DNA of 64,000 bases from Cloacibacterium sp. TD35 (lineage in GTDB: Bacteria; Bacteroidota; Bacteroidia; Flavobacteriales; Weeksellaceae): the NCBI RefSeq assembly GCF_028864635.1, contig NZ_CP104850.1:1-64000 (forward strand), read 5' to 3'. The notes under the pieces were generated by a model that did no database searches, was not told the DNA's origin, and saw only the letters and a list, made by a program, of their open reading frames with translations. Both the position numbers and the translations under genes were made by a program. Below are positions 14,915 through 23,996 of the stretch, in pieces (positions within the stretch are counted from its first letter, which is position 1; each line of letters starts with the position of its first letter).

Positions 14915-16927
14915 ATGACAAATTCAACATACAAAGGAAAAATACTTGGGTTTACTGAGTTAATCCAAGCACATAAACTCGAGATTCCGATTATTCAGAG
15001 AGATTATGCTCAGGGTAGGAAAGACAAAAAGGAAATAAGACTTAATTTTCTAAAGGCATTGTATGAATCAATAACAACAAATAATCCAATTAAACTTGAT
15101 TTTATTTATGGTAGTTGCCAAAATGGAGCATTTCAACCTTTGGATGGTCAGCAGAGATTAACAACATTATTCCTTTTGCATTGGTATTCTGCTGCAAAAG
15201 ATAAAGAACTATTTACTAACACAAAAATACTCCTTAGCAAATTTTCGTACGAAACACGCATAACTTCAAGAGATTTTTGCCTTGCACTAATTGAAAATGA
15301 TATTGACATACCTGATTCCAACTCTAATATCAGTGATTTAATTATAGATTCAAATTGGTTTTTTCTCTCTTGGAAGAGCGACCCAACAATAGATGCAATG
15401 CTTAGAACCATCGATGATATTCATAAACAATTTAATAAAGTTGATAATCTTTGGGAAATCCTGAATAAAAAACCAAATCTAATTTCATTTTATTATGTTG
15501 AACTTGAGAATATTGGCTTAACAGATGATCTTTACATAAAAATGAATGCAAGAGGAAAATTACTGACACCATTTGAAAACTTTAAAGCTAGTTTACAAAA
15601 GAAAGTAGAAGATGAAAAGTGGGAAACTTTAACAAGTATTCAAGATTCATTTGCATTTAAAATTGATACTGTATGGACTGATTATTTTTGGCATCAATTC
15701 AGGAAAAACAATACAATTGATGAAGCGTTTATGCGTATGATTGCATCCGTTTGTATGATTAGACAAGCTATTGATAGAACAATAACTAAAGCAGAGGAAA
15801 GAACTAATCTTATTACAACAATACAAGAGCAACCTAACTCAATCAGACCTGGACATTTCACTAAAAGTAGTTTTGAATACCTAACAGACACATTTAATAT
15901 TTACGAAAAGGTTTATAAGGAGAATACTGATCTTAAGCCTTCTTTTATTATGTGGAGGCATTCCTCACGAAAATCTATTCTTTCAGAGATAGTTTTTGAT
16001 GACAATACTTATTCAACTGTCCAAATAAATAGTGCAACTTATACTCAAAAAATACTCTTTTTTGCTCAAACTGAATATCTCAAAAGAAATAACACTTTCA
16101 ACAAAGAAAAATTTGAGGAATGGATGAGAGTAGTAAGAAATATAGTTTCGAGAGGGGATGTTGACAAGGATGGTAATAGACCCGACATAGTTAGAAGTCC
16201 TCAGGCTTTTGATGGTGCTGTGAACCTAATAAATGAATTATCCGAGTATTGTTCAGATATATATAATAACCTCTCGACAATAACTTCATTAAAATCACAA
16301 TTCGCTAAAGAACAAATCGAAGAAGAGAAAACTAAAGCCAAATTAATTATTCAGTACCCTAACTATCGTGAAACAATTTTTAGTGCAGAAGACAATGAAT
16401 TACTCAGAGGAAGAATCGAATTTCTTTTCTATTGTATGGATTATGACAAAAATCCCGAAAATTTTGATTTCCAGTTATTCTCAACACTAACTTCTGTAAT
16501 GAATACCCACTTCAACTCTGAAGACAATCTAAACAATGATTTAAGGCGAGCATTATTATCTATTGAAATTGCAGGCAATTATGATTTCTATTGTTATTGG
16601 TGGTCTTATTGGCATATTGCAGGAGCAACCAAGCGTAGATTGTTTGACAGATTTAGGGAGTTAGAATACTTCATTTATTCAGAATGGAGAGAATACTTTA
16701 AGAAACTTGTTCTTGAACTATGTAACAAAGACCTTGAAGCAATTGCTACAGATTTTACGCCACCTGTAAATTTTCCTAAATGGAAAATGAGAATGATAAA
16801 GGAGAAAGATTTATTAGACAAGAAAGGCAAATCCAATTACATTGCAATATCCGATGATAATTCAAGCTGTTGGTTATTAAAAAGCAAAAGACCTCGTGAT
16901 ACAGACGGAAGTTATGAGATTAAATAG
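14915..16927 (+). CDS. Second DUF262 protein of the defence pair
   Basis: This 670-residue protein carries DUF262 motifs I-P-I-I-Q-R-D-Y-A-Q-G-R (24-35), PLDGQQRLTT (75-84) and M-N-A-R-G-K-L-L-T-P-F-E-N-F-K-A (about 210-225). It is longer than its partner, and I see no clear H-I-x-P HNH signature in its C-terminal half, which is rich in aromatic residues. A pair of unlike DUF262 proteins in one transcript suggests a two-subunit complex in which the first gene supplies the nuclease and this one supplies sensing or NTP-dependent control. That division of labour is inference. A terminator follows about 80 bp downstream. Confidence 0.8.
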   Translation: MTNSTYKGKILGFTELIQAHKLEIPIIQRDYAQGRKDKKEIRLNFLKALYESITTNNPIKLDFIYGSCQNGAFQPLDGQQRLTTLFLLHWYSAAKDKELFTNTKILLSKFSYETRITSRDFCLALIENDIDIPDSNSNISDLIIDSNWFFLSWKSDPTIDAMLRTIDDIHKQFNKVDNLWEILNKKPNLISFYYVELENIGLTDDLYIKMNARGKLLTPFENFKASLQKKVEDEKWETLTSIQDSFAFKIDTVWTDYFWHQFRKNNTIDEAFMRMIASVCMIRQAIDRTITKAEERTNLITTIQEQPNSIRPGHFTKSSFEYLTDTFNIYEKVYKENTDLKPSFIMWRHSSRKSILSEIVFDDNTYSTVQINSATYTQKILFFAQTEYLKRNNTFNKEKFEEWMRVVRNIVSRGDVDKDGNRPDIVRSPQAFDGAVNLINELSEYCSDIYNNLSTITSLKSQFAKEQIEEEKTKAKLIIQYPNYRETIFSAEDNELLRGRIEFLFYCMDYDKNPENFDFQLFSTLTSVMNTHFNSEDNLNNDLRRALLSIEIAGNYDFYCYWWSYWHIAGATKRRLFDRFRELEYFIYSEWREYFKKLVLELCNKDLEAIATDFTPPVNFPKWKMRMIKEKDLLDKKGKSNYIAISDDNSSCWLLKSKRPRDTDGSYEIK

Positions 16928-17003
16928 AAGCATTTCCCACAACAGGTTTAACTGTTACACAACTCCTCTTTTTAGAAAATAATCATTAAACAAAATAAAA
17001 TTC

Positions 17004-17043
17004 AACCTCTTTAGAAACAATTTTAGAGAGGTTTGTTTTTTAG
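17004..17043 (+). terminator. Terminator of the DUF262 pair
   Basis: AACCTCT (17004-17010) pairs with AGAGGTT (17027-17033) with an AT-rich inner part, and a T-rich run follows on the plus strand. Confidence 0.7.
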
Positions 17044-17102
17044 TTAAGGTTACCCCCATGACTCAGGTTTCTAATCCGTGACCTACAAACACATTGAAAC
17101 GT

Positions 17103-17279
17103 TTAGTTTTTAATAACATCGTCAAGGTTCCAAAACCACCACTGTCCGCAACAAGTAACATAATGAACATTATATACACTGGAGCTGTCTCGGCGGGCTT
17201 CCGCCATCATCCCTACATACTCCCTATAATTTGGAATTATGTTTAATACCTTCCTAGCAACATGCAAAGCCTTTATGGG
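17103..17279 (-). pseudogene. Protein-coding fragment without a start
   Basis: On the minus strand an open stretch of 58 codons runs from just after an in-frame TAG (17280-17282) to a TAA at 17103-17105. It includes the Cys/Trp-rich end C-C-G-Q-W-W-F-W-N-L-D-D-V-I-K-N. The segment is clearly more GC-rich than the very AT-rich DNA on its left-hand island flank, and its composition looks coding. A start at M-M-A-E-A inside the fragment is possible but would give only about 35 residues. I do not recognise the family. It is most likely debris from an earlier accessory gene. Confidence 0.4.
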
Positions 17280-17355
17280 CTACACCTTCCAATCGCTCAT
17301 TAGGTCAAAATAAATACAGAAACCAAAAGAGATCTCTAAATCTCCCTACATACTC
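17210..17355. repeat. Pair of 13-bp direct repeats
   Basis: TCCCTACATACTC occurs at 17210-17222 and again at 17343-17355, 133 bp apart. The first copy lies inside the gene fragment (reading E-Y-V-G on the minus strand) and the second would encode the same residues in a short separate frame. This may be a trace of partial duplication within the debris. Confidence 0.5.
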
Positions 17356-17821
17356 GATCTTCAAATTCTGTTATATCTGAGTATATTAATAAACTCAACA
17401 CGGTATCCAAAATATAGTTTTATATAAAATATTTCAGATATCCTAAAATTCATATCCATTAAAATTCTATTTTACTGTCTTTGGGAGTAGAAGGTAGCTT
17501 TTTATTTCTATTGTCAAGTTGAAATTATTTAATTCTACAACTCGCAGAACTATAATTAAAAAAATCAATTTCTAAATACTTAAAAAGGCAATAATCTATC
17601 ATAATTAAAATAATTAGAGTCTTAATCATAATATCTAATAATTTCTATAACTATTATTAATATTGTAACTTTTTTAAAATTATCATTATAGATAGAAATA
17701 GATTTTTTAAGTTAAACTTTAGCACTTGTTAACTCTGTATAAAATAAGCATGTCCTTTACAATTACTAGAGCAATTAAATGTTTACTTTTAATTTAATAA
17801 AATATTTTTTTATTCATAAAA
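17356..17821. other. AT-rich gap without recognisable gene
   Basis: This 466-bp stretch downstream of the recombinase gene is extremely AT-rich, with stop codons in all frames. I see no convincing RNA gene or terminator hairpin. It may be eroded island DNA or contain an attachment-associated region. Confidence 0.4.
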
Positions 17822-19042
17822 TTACTTCTTTCTGATTAAGCGTTTTTTTAAATTATTCATGTCTTCACTTACTTTTTTATCTAAAATTTTAGCATAATGT
17901 TGAGTAGTTTTAATGCTTTTATGCCCAAGCATTTTACTTACGCTCTCCATTGATACATTATTAGATAAAGTAACAGTAGTAGCAAATGTATGTCTTGCAC
18001 AATGAAAAGTAAGTTTTTTATTAATATTACAATTATCAGCTATTGTTTTTAAGTATTCATTTATTTTTTGGTTTGAATAGACTGGCAACAACTTTCCAGA
18101 ATTGGAAACTAAGGGATGATTTTCATATTTTTTAATAATTTCTTCTGCTATTGGTAAAAGAGGAATATTTGAATTTGTCCCAGTTTTTTGACGATTTGTT
18201 ATTACCCAAAGGTTTCCATCAACACCTATAGTAATTTGTTCATTTGTAAGATTAAAAATATCAACATACGCTAATCCCGTGTAACAACTGAAAATAAAGA
18301 TATCTCTAACTAGATTTAAACCTTTACCAATAAAATCTTTATTTTTAATTGTTCTTATTTCTTCCTCCGTAAGAAAATTAACATTAACTTCCTGGAATTT
18401 ACCTTTGTAAAAAATTACCAAATCTTTTTCAATCCAATTATTCTGATAACACAATTTTAATATTTTACTTAAATTTTTGGTGTGTTTTACTGCTGAATTA
18501 TTATTTATATTGGGTTTGGATCGCAAGAAAAAATCAAAATCGTTTAGAAATGACGGTTCCAATTTCTGAATATCAATATCAGATTTTTTATGAACCTTCC
18601 ACAAAAATTCTTTTAAATGAGCCAAGCAAGTTTTAAAATTCTTAAGTGTAGCTGGTGCGTATTCCTTACCCAAAAGTTTTTCAATTTTGGAATTGTGTTC
18701 TTCAAAAGTTGGAATGAGGTATCTTTCAGTAGTATTTGCACCTGTTAATAAGTTTTTAATGTCTAATGCAGCGAAACTTTCCCTTGACATCGCTAATTTG
18801 TTTTCCAAGATTAGAACATTGGATTGCAAGATGTCTAAATACTTATTTATAGCTCTCGCTTCTTCAGAATTACCCTTTAAACGATTTTGAGCGGAACTCC
18901 ATTTGGAAATTTCAACATCTTTTCCAGTAGAAAATTCTGCGCGCTTTCCATTCACGGTAATTCGCAAATAAATAGGAACGCGTAAATTAGATTTTGTTTT
19001 GGATTTTTTCGCATAGAATAATACCGAAACTTTTGCATTCAT
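17822..19042 (-). CDS. Tyrosine recombinase (integrase) next to tRNA-Phe
   Basis: This 406-residue site-specific recombinase has an N-terminal Arm/SAM-like region (about 1-210) and a C-terminal catalytic domain. Visible catalytic positions are Lys286, the H-C-A-R box (His347, Arg350), L-G-H (His374) and the nucleophile Tyr383 in Q-H-Y-A. The first catalytic Arg is replaced in C-Y-T-G-L-A-Y-V-D, as in IntDOT-type enzymes of Bacteroidota. It ends in a basic tail. It is transcribed away from the tRNA-Phe gene whose 3' end lies 248 bp from its start, the usual layout of an element integrated at a tRNA 3' end. No relaxase or transfer gene is in the window. Confidence 0.9.
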   Translation of the reverse strand: MNAKVSVLFYAKKSKTKSNLRVPIYLRITVNGKRAEFSTGKDVEISKWSSAQNRLKGNSEEARAINKYLDILQSNVLILENKLAMSRESFAALDIKNLLTGANTTERYLIPTFEEHNSKIEKLLGKEYAPATLKNFKTCLAHLKEFLWKVHKKSDIDIQKLEPSFLNDFDFFLRSKPNINNNSAVKHTKNLSKILKLCYQNNWIEKDLVIFYKGKFQEVNVNFLTEEEIRTIKNKDFIGKGLNLVRDIFIFSCYTGLAYVDIFNLTNEQITIGVDGNLWVITNRQKTGTNSNIPLLPIAEEIIKKYENHPLVSNSGKLLPVYSNQKINEYLKTIADNCNINKKLTFHCARHTFATTVTLSNNVSMESVSKMLGHKSIKTTQHYAKILDKKVSEDMNNLKKRLIRKK

Positions 19043-19136
19043 ACTGGTGACTTTAAAGGTTAAAATAAATTTAAAGTGCCCCTTTTCACAAGATGTTCAA
19101 AAATAAAACAAGCTTATTCATGGGCTTTTCCAGAGA

Positions 19137-19178
19137 ATTCGGTTACCTATATGCTAAAAAATTTAGAGGTAACCGAAT
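19137..19178. repeat. 12-bp perfect inverted repeat between integrase and tRNA
   Basis: ATTCGGTTACCT (19137-19148) and AGGTAACCGAAT (19167-19178) are perfect inverted copies separated by 18 bp, with a further GGTCACC just to the right. The position between the recombinase start and the tRNA suits a recombinase arm-type or core site or an operator of the recombinase gene. Confidence 0.6.
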
Positions 19179-19229
19179 AGGTCACCTCACGAATTGAGAA
19201 AAATTGATATTATTTGATATCTAATAAAA

Positions 19230-19263
19230 ACAAAAAGCCCCTAAATCTTGCGATTTAAGGGCA
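19230..19263 (-). terminator. Terminator of tRNA-Phe
   Basis: GCCCCTAAATC (19238-19248) pairs with GATTTAAGGGC (19253-19263) with one mismatch or wobble. On the minus strand five T follow. It lies about 27 bp beyond the tRNA 3' end. Confidence 0.75.
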
Positions 19264-19289
19264 ATTGCTTGAAATTGAACATTTCAACG

Positions 19290-19362
19290 TGGTTTCTCCA
19301 GGAATCGAACCAGGGACACACGGATTTTCAATCCGTTGCTCTACCAACTGAGCTAAGAAACC
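19290..19362 (-). tRNA. tRNA-Phe (GAA)
   Basis: The minus strand folds into a standard 73-nt cloverleaf. GGTTTCT/AGAAACC form the acceptor stem, TAGCTCAGTTGGTAGAG the D arm, and ACGGA/TCCGT the anticodon stem with loop TTGAAAA, giving anticodon GAA. TGGTTCGATTCC is the T arm. The discriminator is A, and CCA is not encoded. The gene is intact, as expected if an element integrated at its 3' end restored the sequence. Confidence 0.97.
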
Positions 19363-19485
19363 TTTTTTGTTTCATCACTGTGTTAAAGTGGTGCAAAAGT
19401 AAGCACTTTATCTATATGACGCAAGTCTTTTCAAAAGAATTTTACATTTTTTTTTGAACTCCTTGATTTTCAAGTTCATTATTTT

Positions 19486-21300
19486 TTAACTTTCTTTTAA
19501 TTGTTCACTCATTTCTTCTAAAACGGGCTTAATCGTACTTTCTGGAAGGTCACTTATTCTGATATACATGAGTCCGTCTATCGCATCATTGAAATTAGGG
19601 TCTACATTAAATGCGATAACCTTAGCATTTTGCTTGATATATTTTTTTATTAAAACCGGCATTCTCATCTCTGGCTCTAAATCATCAATGAGCTTATCAA
19701 ACTTATTCAAATCATTGTCTAAACCTTCAAAAAAGAGGTGTTTTTCCTTTACTTTAAGCTTTACCTTAAAATCGTTTTTAGGATGCACGTATTGTGCGAC
19801 TACAGAATCATAATAATGTGAACGCATAAATTCAATCATCAAAGACTTAGAAAAATCGGAGAACTTATTACTGATGCTTACTCCACCCATTAAGAATTTA
19901 TGTTCAGGATTTTTGAGGCAAACATGCACAATTCCTCTCCATAATAAGAACAGTGGCAATGGTTTTTGCTGGTATTCTAGGTTCACATAAGCACGACCCA
20001 TTTCTATCACTTTTCTAAAGAAAGGTTGAATTTCTTGGTCAAATTCAAACAATGAACTCGTATAAAAGCCACTAATTCCATATTTTTTCATGACCTGAGC
20101 TCCTAATGCCATTCTGTACGCTCCAGCGATTTTTTGAGCACTATTATCCCAAAGAATAAGATGATGGTAATGCTTATCATACTCATCTAAATCAAAAGGC
20201 AAGTTTGTACCCTCTCCTATTGCTCGGAAAGTTAACTCACGCTGTCTTCCGATTTCTCTCATCATTGAAGGAATTTCGTCATATTCGGTGAAATACACTT
20301 CGTAATTAGAGTTGGAGAATAAGAGTTTATCTTTCTTTTTAAGATTTTCTATATCTTTTAGAATGTCTTCATGAGGTGTTTCGTCTATGATATTCTGAAT
20401 CACTTCTTGTCCAGATTTCAGCGGAAATTTAATCGGCAAATTAGACAGTTTAAAAAGCGCTGCAATGGATTTTCTCCTTTCATAGTAAGACTTCATCATG
20501 TAGACTTTCTTTCTCAAGAAATCTCCTAATTCTTTCACCGATTCATATTCTTCTTGAATTTTTGGCGAAACAGGCTTTCCTATTCTTATTCTAATCGGCT
20601 TGTCTCTTTTCTTCATCATTTCAGATGGAAGCAAGAGCGTTTGTAAATCTGCATGAATTTTGGCAATGCTATAAAACTTACTCGAATTCTTGGTATGGAA
20701 ATACATCGGAACCACTGGAACCTTTGCTTTTTTTATCAATTTAAGTGCTGGAATTTCCCATTCTTTATCCAGAACTTCATCAAAAACATTATTGCGATTC
20801 GACACTTCTCCCGCAGGAAAAATACCGATACAACCGCCTTCCTGAAGGTGTTTCAATGTATCACGCATTCCAGAAATACTGCTGTATGCTTCTTTTCTGG
20901 TTTCAAAAGGATTCACAGGAATCACATAATCTTTCATAGGCTCTATTTTCTGTAAAAGAAAATTGCCCATGATTTTAAAATCTGGTCTAATTTCTGTAAG
21001 GATTTTACACATCAGAATCCCATCAATCGCTCCTAGAGGATGATTGGCTACCAAAATGAAAGGTCCTGTTTTAGGGATTTTAGCCAAATCTTCTTCGAAG
21101 GCTACGTATTGGATTTCTAATTTTTTGAGAAAAGCATCGAAAAAAGCTACTCCTTCATGGTGTTTTATGCTGTCATACAATCTATTGACATCATTCAATT
21201 TGGTAAGTCCCATAATGGTAGAAGCAATCGGACTTTTAATAAATCCGAATTTCTGCAATCCTGCTGCTTTGATAAAATCTTGTTTAGAAATGAGGCTCAT
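19486..21300 (-). CDS. olsF: Bifunctional lyso-lipid/ornithine acyltransferase (OlsF type)
   Basis: The 604-residue protein joins two acyltransferase domains. The N-terminal half is a PlsC-like O-acyltransferase with N-H-P-L-G-A-I-D-G (His87, Asp93) and F-P-A-G-E further on. The C-terminal half (about 340-590) is an OlsB-like GNAT N-acyltransferase with R-A-I-G-E-G-T, D-E-Y-D-K-H-Y-H-H-L-I-L-W-D and G-A-Y-R-M. This order is that of OlsF, which makes ornithine lipids in Serratia and Flavobacterium from ornithine and acyl-ACP; glycine or another amino acid as substrate cannot be excluded. It acts at the inner membrane. The start lies 6 bp after the aspartokinase stop, so both share a transcript. 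Confidence 0.75.
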   Translation of the reverse strand: MSLISKQDFIKAAGLQKFGFIKSPIASTIMGLTKLNDVNRLYDSIKHHEGVAFFDAFLKKLEIQYVAFEEDLAKIPKTGPFILVANHPLGAIDGILMCKILTEIRPDFKIMGNFLLQKIEPMKDYVIPVNPFETRKEAYSSISGMRDTLKHLQEGGCIGIFPAGEVSNRNNVFDEVLDKEWEIPALKLIKKAKVPVVPMYFHTKNSSKFYSIAKIHADLQTLLLPSEMMKKRDKPIRIRIGKPVSPKIQEEYESVKELGDFLRKKVYMMKSYYERRKSIAALFKLSNLPIKFPLKSGQEVIQNIIDETPHEDILKDIENLKKKDKLLFSNSNYEVYFTEYDEIPSMMREIGRQRELTFRAIGEGTNLPFDLDEYDKHYHHLILWDNSAQKIAGAYRMALGAQVMKKYGISGFYTSSLFEFDQEIQPFFRKVIEMGRAYVNLEYQQKPLPLFLLWRGIVHVCLKNPEHKFLMGGVSISNKFSDFSKSLMIEFMRSHYYDSVVAQYVHPKNDFKVKLKVKEKHLFFEGLDNDLNKFDKLIDDLEPEMRMPVLIKKYIKQNAKVIAFNVDPNFNDAIDGLMYIRISDLPESTIKPVLEEMSEQLKES

Positions 21301-21306
21301 GGTTGG

Positions 21307-22545
21307 TTATTGCGTAACGATTTGTACTGTGTTTTTTGAAATTTGTTCTAAAAGGATTTTTTTGTCAGCGTAGAAAGTAGAAAGCTCGTCCATATTGGCA
21401 TTTCTTACCGTGTAGAGCGAAACATTCTTCACAACATCTGTGCTGAATTGTTGAGTTAACGTTTGATTTACCTCATCTATTTTCCCAAATTTATCTTCCA
21501 GACAAAGCGCCAAAGAAATCGCAGAGTTCTGCATCATTGAAACTTTAATTTTATGTTTTGCCAAAAGATTAAAAATCTGACTGATATGATCTTCTGCAAT
21601 GAAAGAAAAGTCTCTCGTAGAAATATTCATTAACACTTGATTTTCTTTTAGGATATAACTTTCTTCGCTTTGGTTTACATCAGAATTTCCTACTTTAGTT
21701 CCAGGTTTTTCTGGCTCTACAAAAGATTTCACATAAAAAGGAATGTGCTTTTGTTTCAGCGGTTGTAAGGTTTTCGGGTGAATTACCGAAGCTCCGTAAT
21801 ACGCCATTTCTATGGCTTCTTCGTAAGAAATATTAGAAAGCAAGGTTACGTTTTCAAATTTTCTAGGGTCACCTGTCATCACACCCGGAACATCTTTCCA
21901 AATGGTCATGGCTTCAGCATTTAAACAATACGCAAAAATCGCCGCAGAGTAATCTGAACCTTCTCTTCCTAAAGTTACGGTAAAGTTATTGGCTTCTGAA
22001 CCGATGAAACCTTGAGTAACATACGATTGATTCTGGTCTAGACCGCTAATATTCTTTTCGGTTTCTTGCCAGTTGACTACGCCTTCTCTGTACGTATCAT
22101 CCGTTTTAATGTAATCTCTTGCATCTAGCCAAGCATTGCTAAAATTGATATCATTAAGATACTCACTCAGAATTTTAGACGAAATCATTTCACCACAACT
22201 CACTACTTGATCATACACAAAATTGTAATTTGGCGATTTATTTCTTCTCAAAAAAGCTTCTAAATCATCAAAAAACAAAGCTACTTCCCCAAAAATTTTA
22301 TGATTTTCGGCAAAAAGACCTTTAGTGATTTCTAAGTGAGATTGTTTTATTTTTTCTACCTCATTTTGGTAATCTTCCTTCTTAAAATAGTATTCTACTA
22401 CTTTTTCTAATGCGTTGGTAGTTTTTCCCATGGCAGAAACTACTAATAGGCATTTTTCAAAACCTTGCGAGCTTAACACTTTCGCTACATTCTTTACACT
22501 CTCTGCATCTTTTACTGATGCTCCTCCGAATTTAAAAATTTTCAT
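21307..22545 (-). CDS. lysC: Aspartate kinase
   Basis: This monofunctional aspartokinase of 412 residues phosphorylates aspartate for lysine, threonine and methionine synthesis. The N-terminal K-F-G-G-A-S-V nucleotide-binding motif and [11 protein letters not shown] in the kinase domain are clear. Two ACT-type regulatory subdomains follow in the last 120 residues, suggesting feedback control. It is divergent from the fructose bisphosphatase gene and upstream of the lipid acyltransferase, an unrelated pairing. The ATG at 22543-22545 gives the canonical M-K-I-F-K-F-G-G start. Confidence 0.92.
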   Translation of the reverse strand: MKIFKFGGASVKDAESVKNVAKVLSSQGFEKCLLVVSAMGKTTNALEKVVEYYFKKEDYQNEVEKIKQSHLEITKGLFAENHKIFGEVALFFDDLEAFLRRNKSPNYNFVYDQVVSCGEMISSKILSEYLNDINFSNAWLDARDYIKTDDTYREGVVNWQETEKNISGLDQNQSYVTQGFIGSEANNFTVTLGREGSDYSAAIFAYCLNAEAMTIWKDVPGVMTGDPRKFENVTLLSNISYEEAIEMAYYGASVIHPKTLQPLKQKHIPFYVKSFVEPEKPGTKVGNSDVNQSEESYILKENQVLMNISTRDFSFIAEDHISQIFNLLAKHKIKVSMMQNSAISLALCLEDKFGKIDEVNQTLTQQFSTDVVKNVSLYTVRNANMDELSTFYADKKILLEQISKNTVQIVTQ

Positions 22546-22672
22546 CTTCTTTTATCTAAAATCAATTCAAACCTTCAAATTTATTAAATTATTTCCATAT
22601 GAATCAATTGAATATTTTTTGGGAAATATGACTAAAAATTACGAAATTTACAAACAAGCAAATACCAAAAAA

Positions 22673-23689
22673 ATGTCTGAACAAACTTTTCAAACTTTAG
22701 GTGAATTTATCATTGACAAACAAGACGATTTTAAATATTCCACAGGGGAACTCTCTAGACTTTTGAGCGCCATAAGATTGGCTTCTAAAGTAGTGAATAG
22801 AGAAGTAAACAAGGCGGGAATCGCAGAAATCATCGGTCATGCCGGAAACCAGAATGTACAAGGTGAAGACCAACAAAAACTAGATGTTTTAGCCAATAAT
22901 CTTTTTATAGAAGCCCTTTCTCAGCGTGAAGTAGTCTGCGGAATTGCCTCTGAAGAAAGTGATGATTTTATAGAAATTAAAGCGACAAGCAACGCTCACC
23001 TTAATAAATATGTGGTTTTGATTGATCCATTAGATGGTTCATCTAATATTGATGTAAATGTTTCAGTAGGAACTATTTTCTCTATCTACAGACGTGTTAC
23101 GGAACCTGGAACACCTGTTCAACTGAAAGATTTTTTACAAAAAGGCGTAAAACAAGTTGCAGCAGGTTATGTAGTTTACGGAAGTTCTACCATGATTGTT
23201 TACACTACAGGAAATGGTGTGAATGGATTTACTTTAGACCCTTCTATTGGCACTTATTACCTTTCTCACCCGAATATGAAATTCCCAACTACGGGAAAAA
23301 TTTATTCCATTAACGAAGGAAATTACATTAAATTTCCTCAAGGTGTGAAAGATTACATTAAATATTGTCAGTTAGAAGAAGGAGACAGACCTTATACTTC
23401 TCGATATATTGGTTCATTGGTTTCAGATTTTCACAGAAATATGATTAAAGGTGGAATTTACATCTATCCTTCTACGTCACAATCTCCAAAAGGAAAACTG
23501 AGATTATTATACGAATGTAATCCAATGGCATTATTAGCAGAACAAGCTGGCGGAAAAGCGAGTGATGGCTACAGAAGAATTCTGGAAATAGAACCTACAG
23601 AATTACACCAAAGAGTACCTTTCTTCTGCGGAAGTGCTGCAATGGTAACCAAAGCCGAAGAATTTATGGCAAAAGCTTTAAAACCTTAG
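22673..23689 (+). CDS. fbp: Fructose-1,6-bisphosphatase, class I
   Basis: This 338-residue enzyme removes the 1-phosphate in gluconeogenesis. The metal site [10 protein letters not shown] and the preceding S-E-E-S are present. The C-terminal substrate-binding part includes [11 protein letters not shown]. The length fits the class I family. The start at 22673 (M-S-E-Q-T-F) is chosen since it gives the standard N-terminus; an ATG at 22628 would add 15 residues, and longer frames would run into the divergent lysC gene. Confidence 0.95.
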   Translation: MSEQTFQTLGEFIIDKQDDFKYSTGELSRLLSAIRLASKVVNREVNKAGIAEIIGHAGNQNVQGEDQQKLDVLANNLFIEALSQREVVCGIASEESDDFIEIKATSNAHLNKYVVLIDPLDGSSNIDVNVSVGTIFSIYRRVTEPGTPVQLKDFLQKGVKQVAAGYVVYGSSTMIVYTTGNGVNGFTLDPSIGTYYLSHPNMKFPTTGKIYSINEGNYIKFPQGVKDYIKYCQLEEGDRPYTSRYIGSLVSDFHRNMIKGGIYIYPSTSQSPKGKLRLLYECNPMALLAEQAGGKASDGYRRILEIEPTELHQRVPFFCGSAAMVTKAEEFMAKALKP

Positions 23690-23712
23690 AAATTTATAAA
23701 ATTACTGATTAT

Positions 23713-23750
23713 AAAATCGTAAAGTCTCTCTTGATTTTACGATTTTTTTA
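23713..23750 (+). terminator. Terminator of fbp
   Basis: AAAATCGTAAA (23713-23723) and TTTACGATTTT (23736-23746) form an 11-bp stem followed by T residues. The same AAAATCGTAAA word recurs near 49525 and in the gldB-gldC gap. Confidence 0.75.
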
Positions 23751-23774
23751 TTATTTTTATATCAAAATATCATC

Positions 23775-23996
23775 ATGATTCTCACTTTTTTGTCCTTGTC
23801 TATTCTGCACTTGGTTTTCGTTTTGTTCATTATTCTTTTACCTTCTGTTTTATGGATTTTTGCCCTTATTGACATTTTAAAAAGCAATTTTAAGGATTCT
23901 ACCAATAAAATTATTTGGGTTTTAATTGTACTTTTGTTGCCCGTTTTAGGCTCTATTCTGTATTTTATTTTTAGAGGCCAACAAAAAACAAATTAA
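23775..23996 (+). CDS. PLDc_N-type small membrane protein
   Basis: The 73-residue protein has two transmembrane segments (about 5-30 and 44-66), with the W-I-F-A-L-I-D-I-L and K-I-I-W-V-L-I-V-L-L-L-P-V-L-G motif of the domain that anchors bacterial cardiolipin synthases. It stands alone with no catalytic part. Its stop is immediately followed by the ATG of menC, so they are cotranscribed and possibly coupled. Its own role is unknown; stand-alone PLDc_N proteins are common in Bacteroidota. Confidence 0.75.
   Translation: MILTFLSLSILHLVFVLFIILLPSVLWIFALIDILKSNFKDSTNKIIWVLIVLLLPVLGSILYFIFRGQQKTN

Noticed and set aside
17044-17090. Left attachment repeat of the tRNA-Phe island near GGTTTCTAATCCG
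   Set aside because: It shares only a few bases with the tRNA 3' end (GGTTTCT) and then diverges, so it is no better than chance.
22415-22672. N-terminal extension of fructose bisphosphatase
   Set aside because: It runs antisense through the start of lysC and is not family-like; the ATG at 22673 gives the normal protein.
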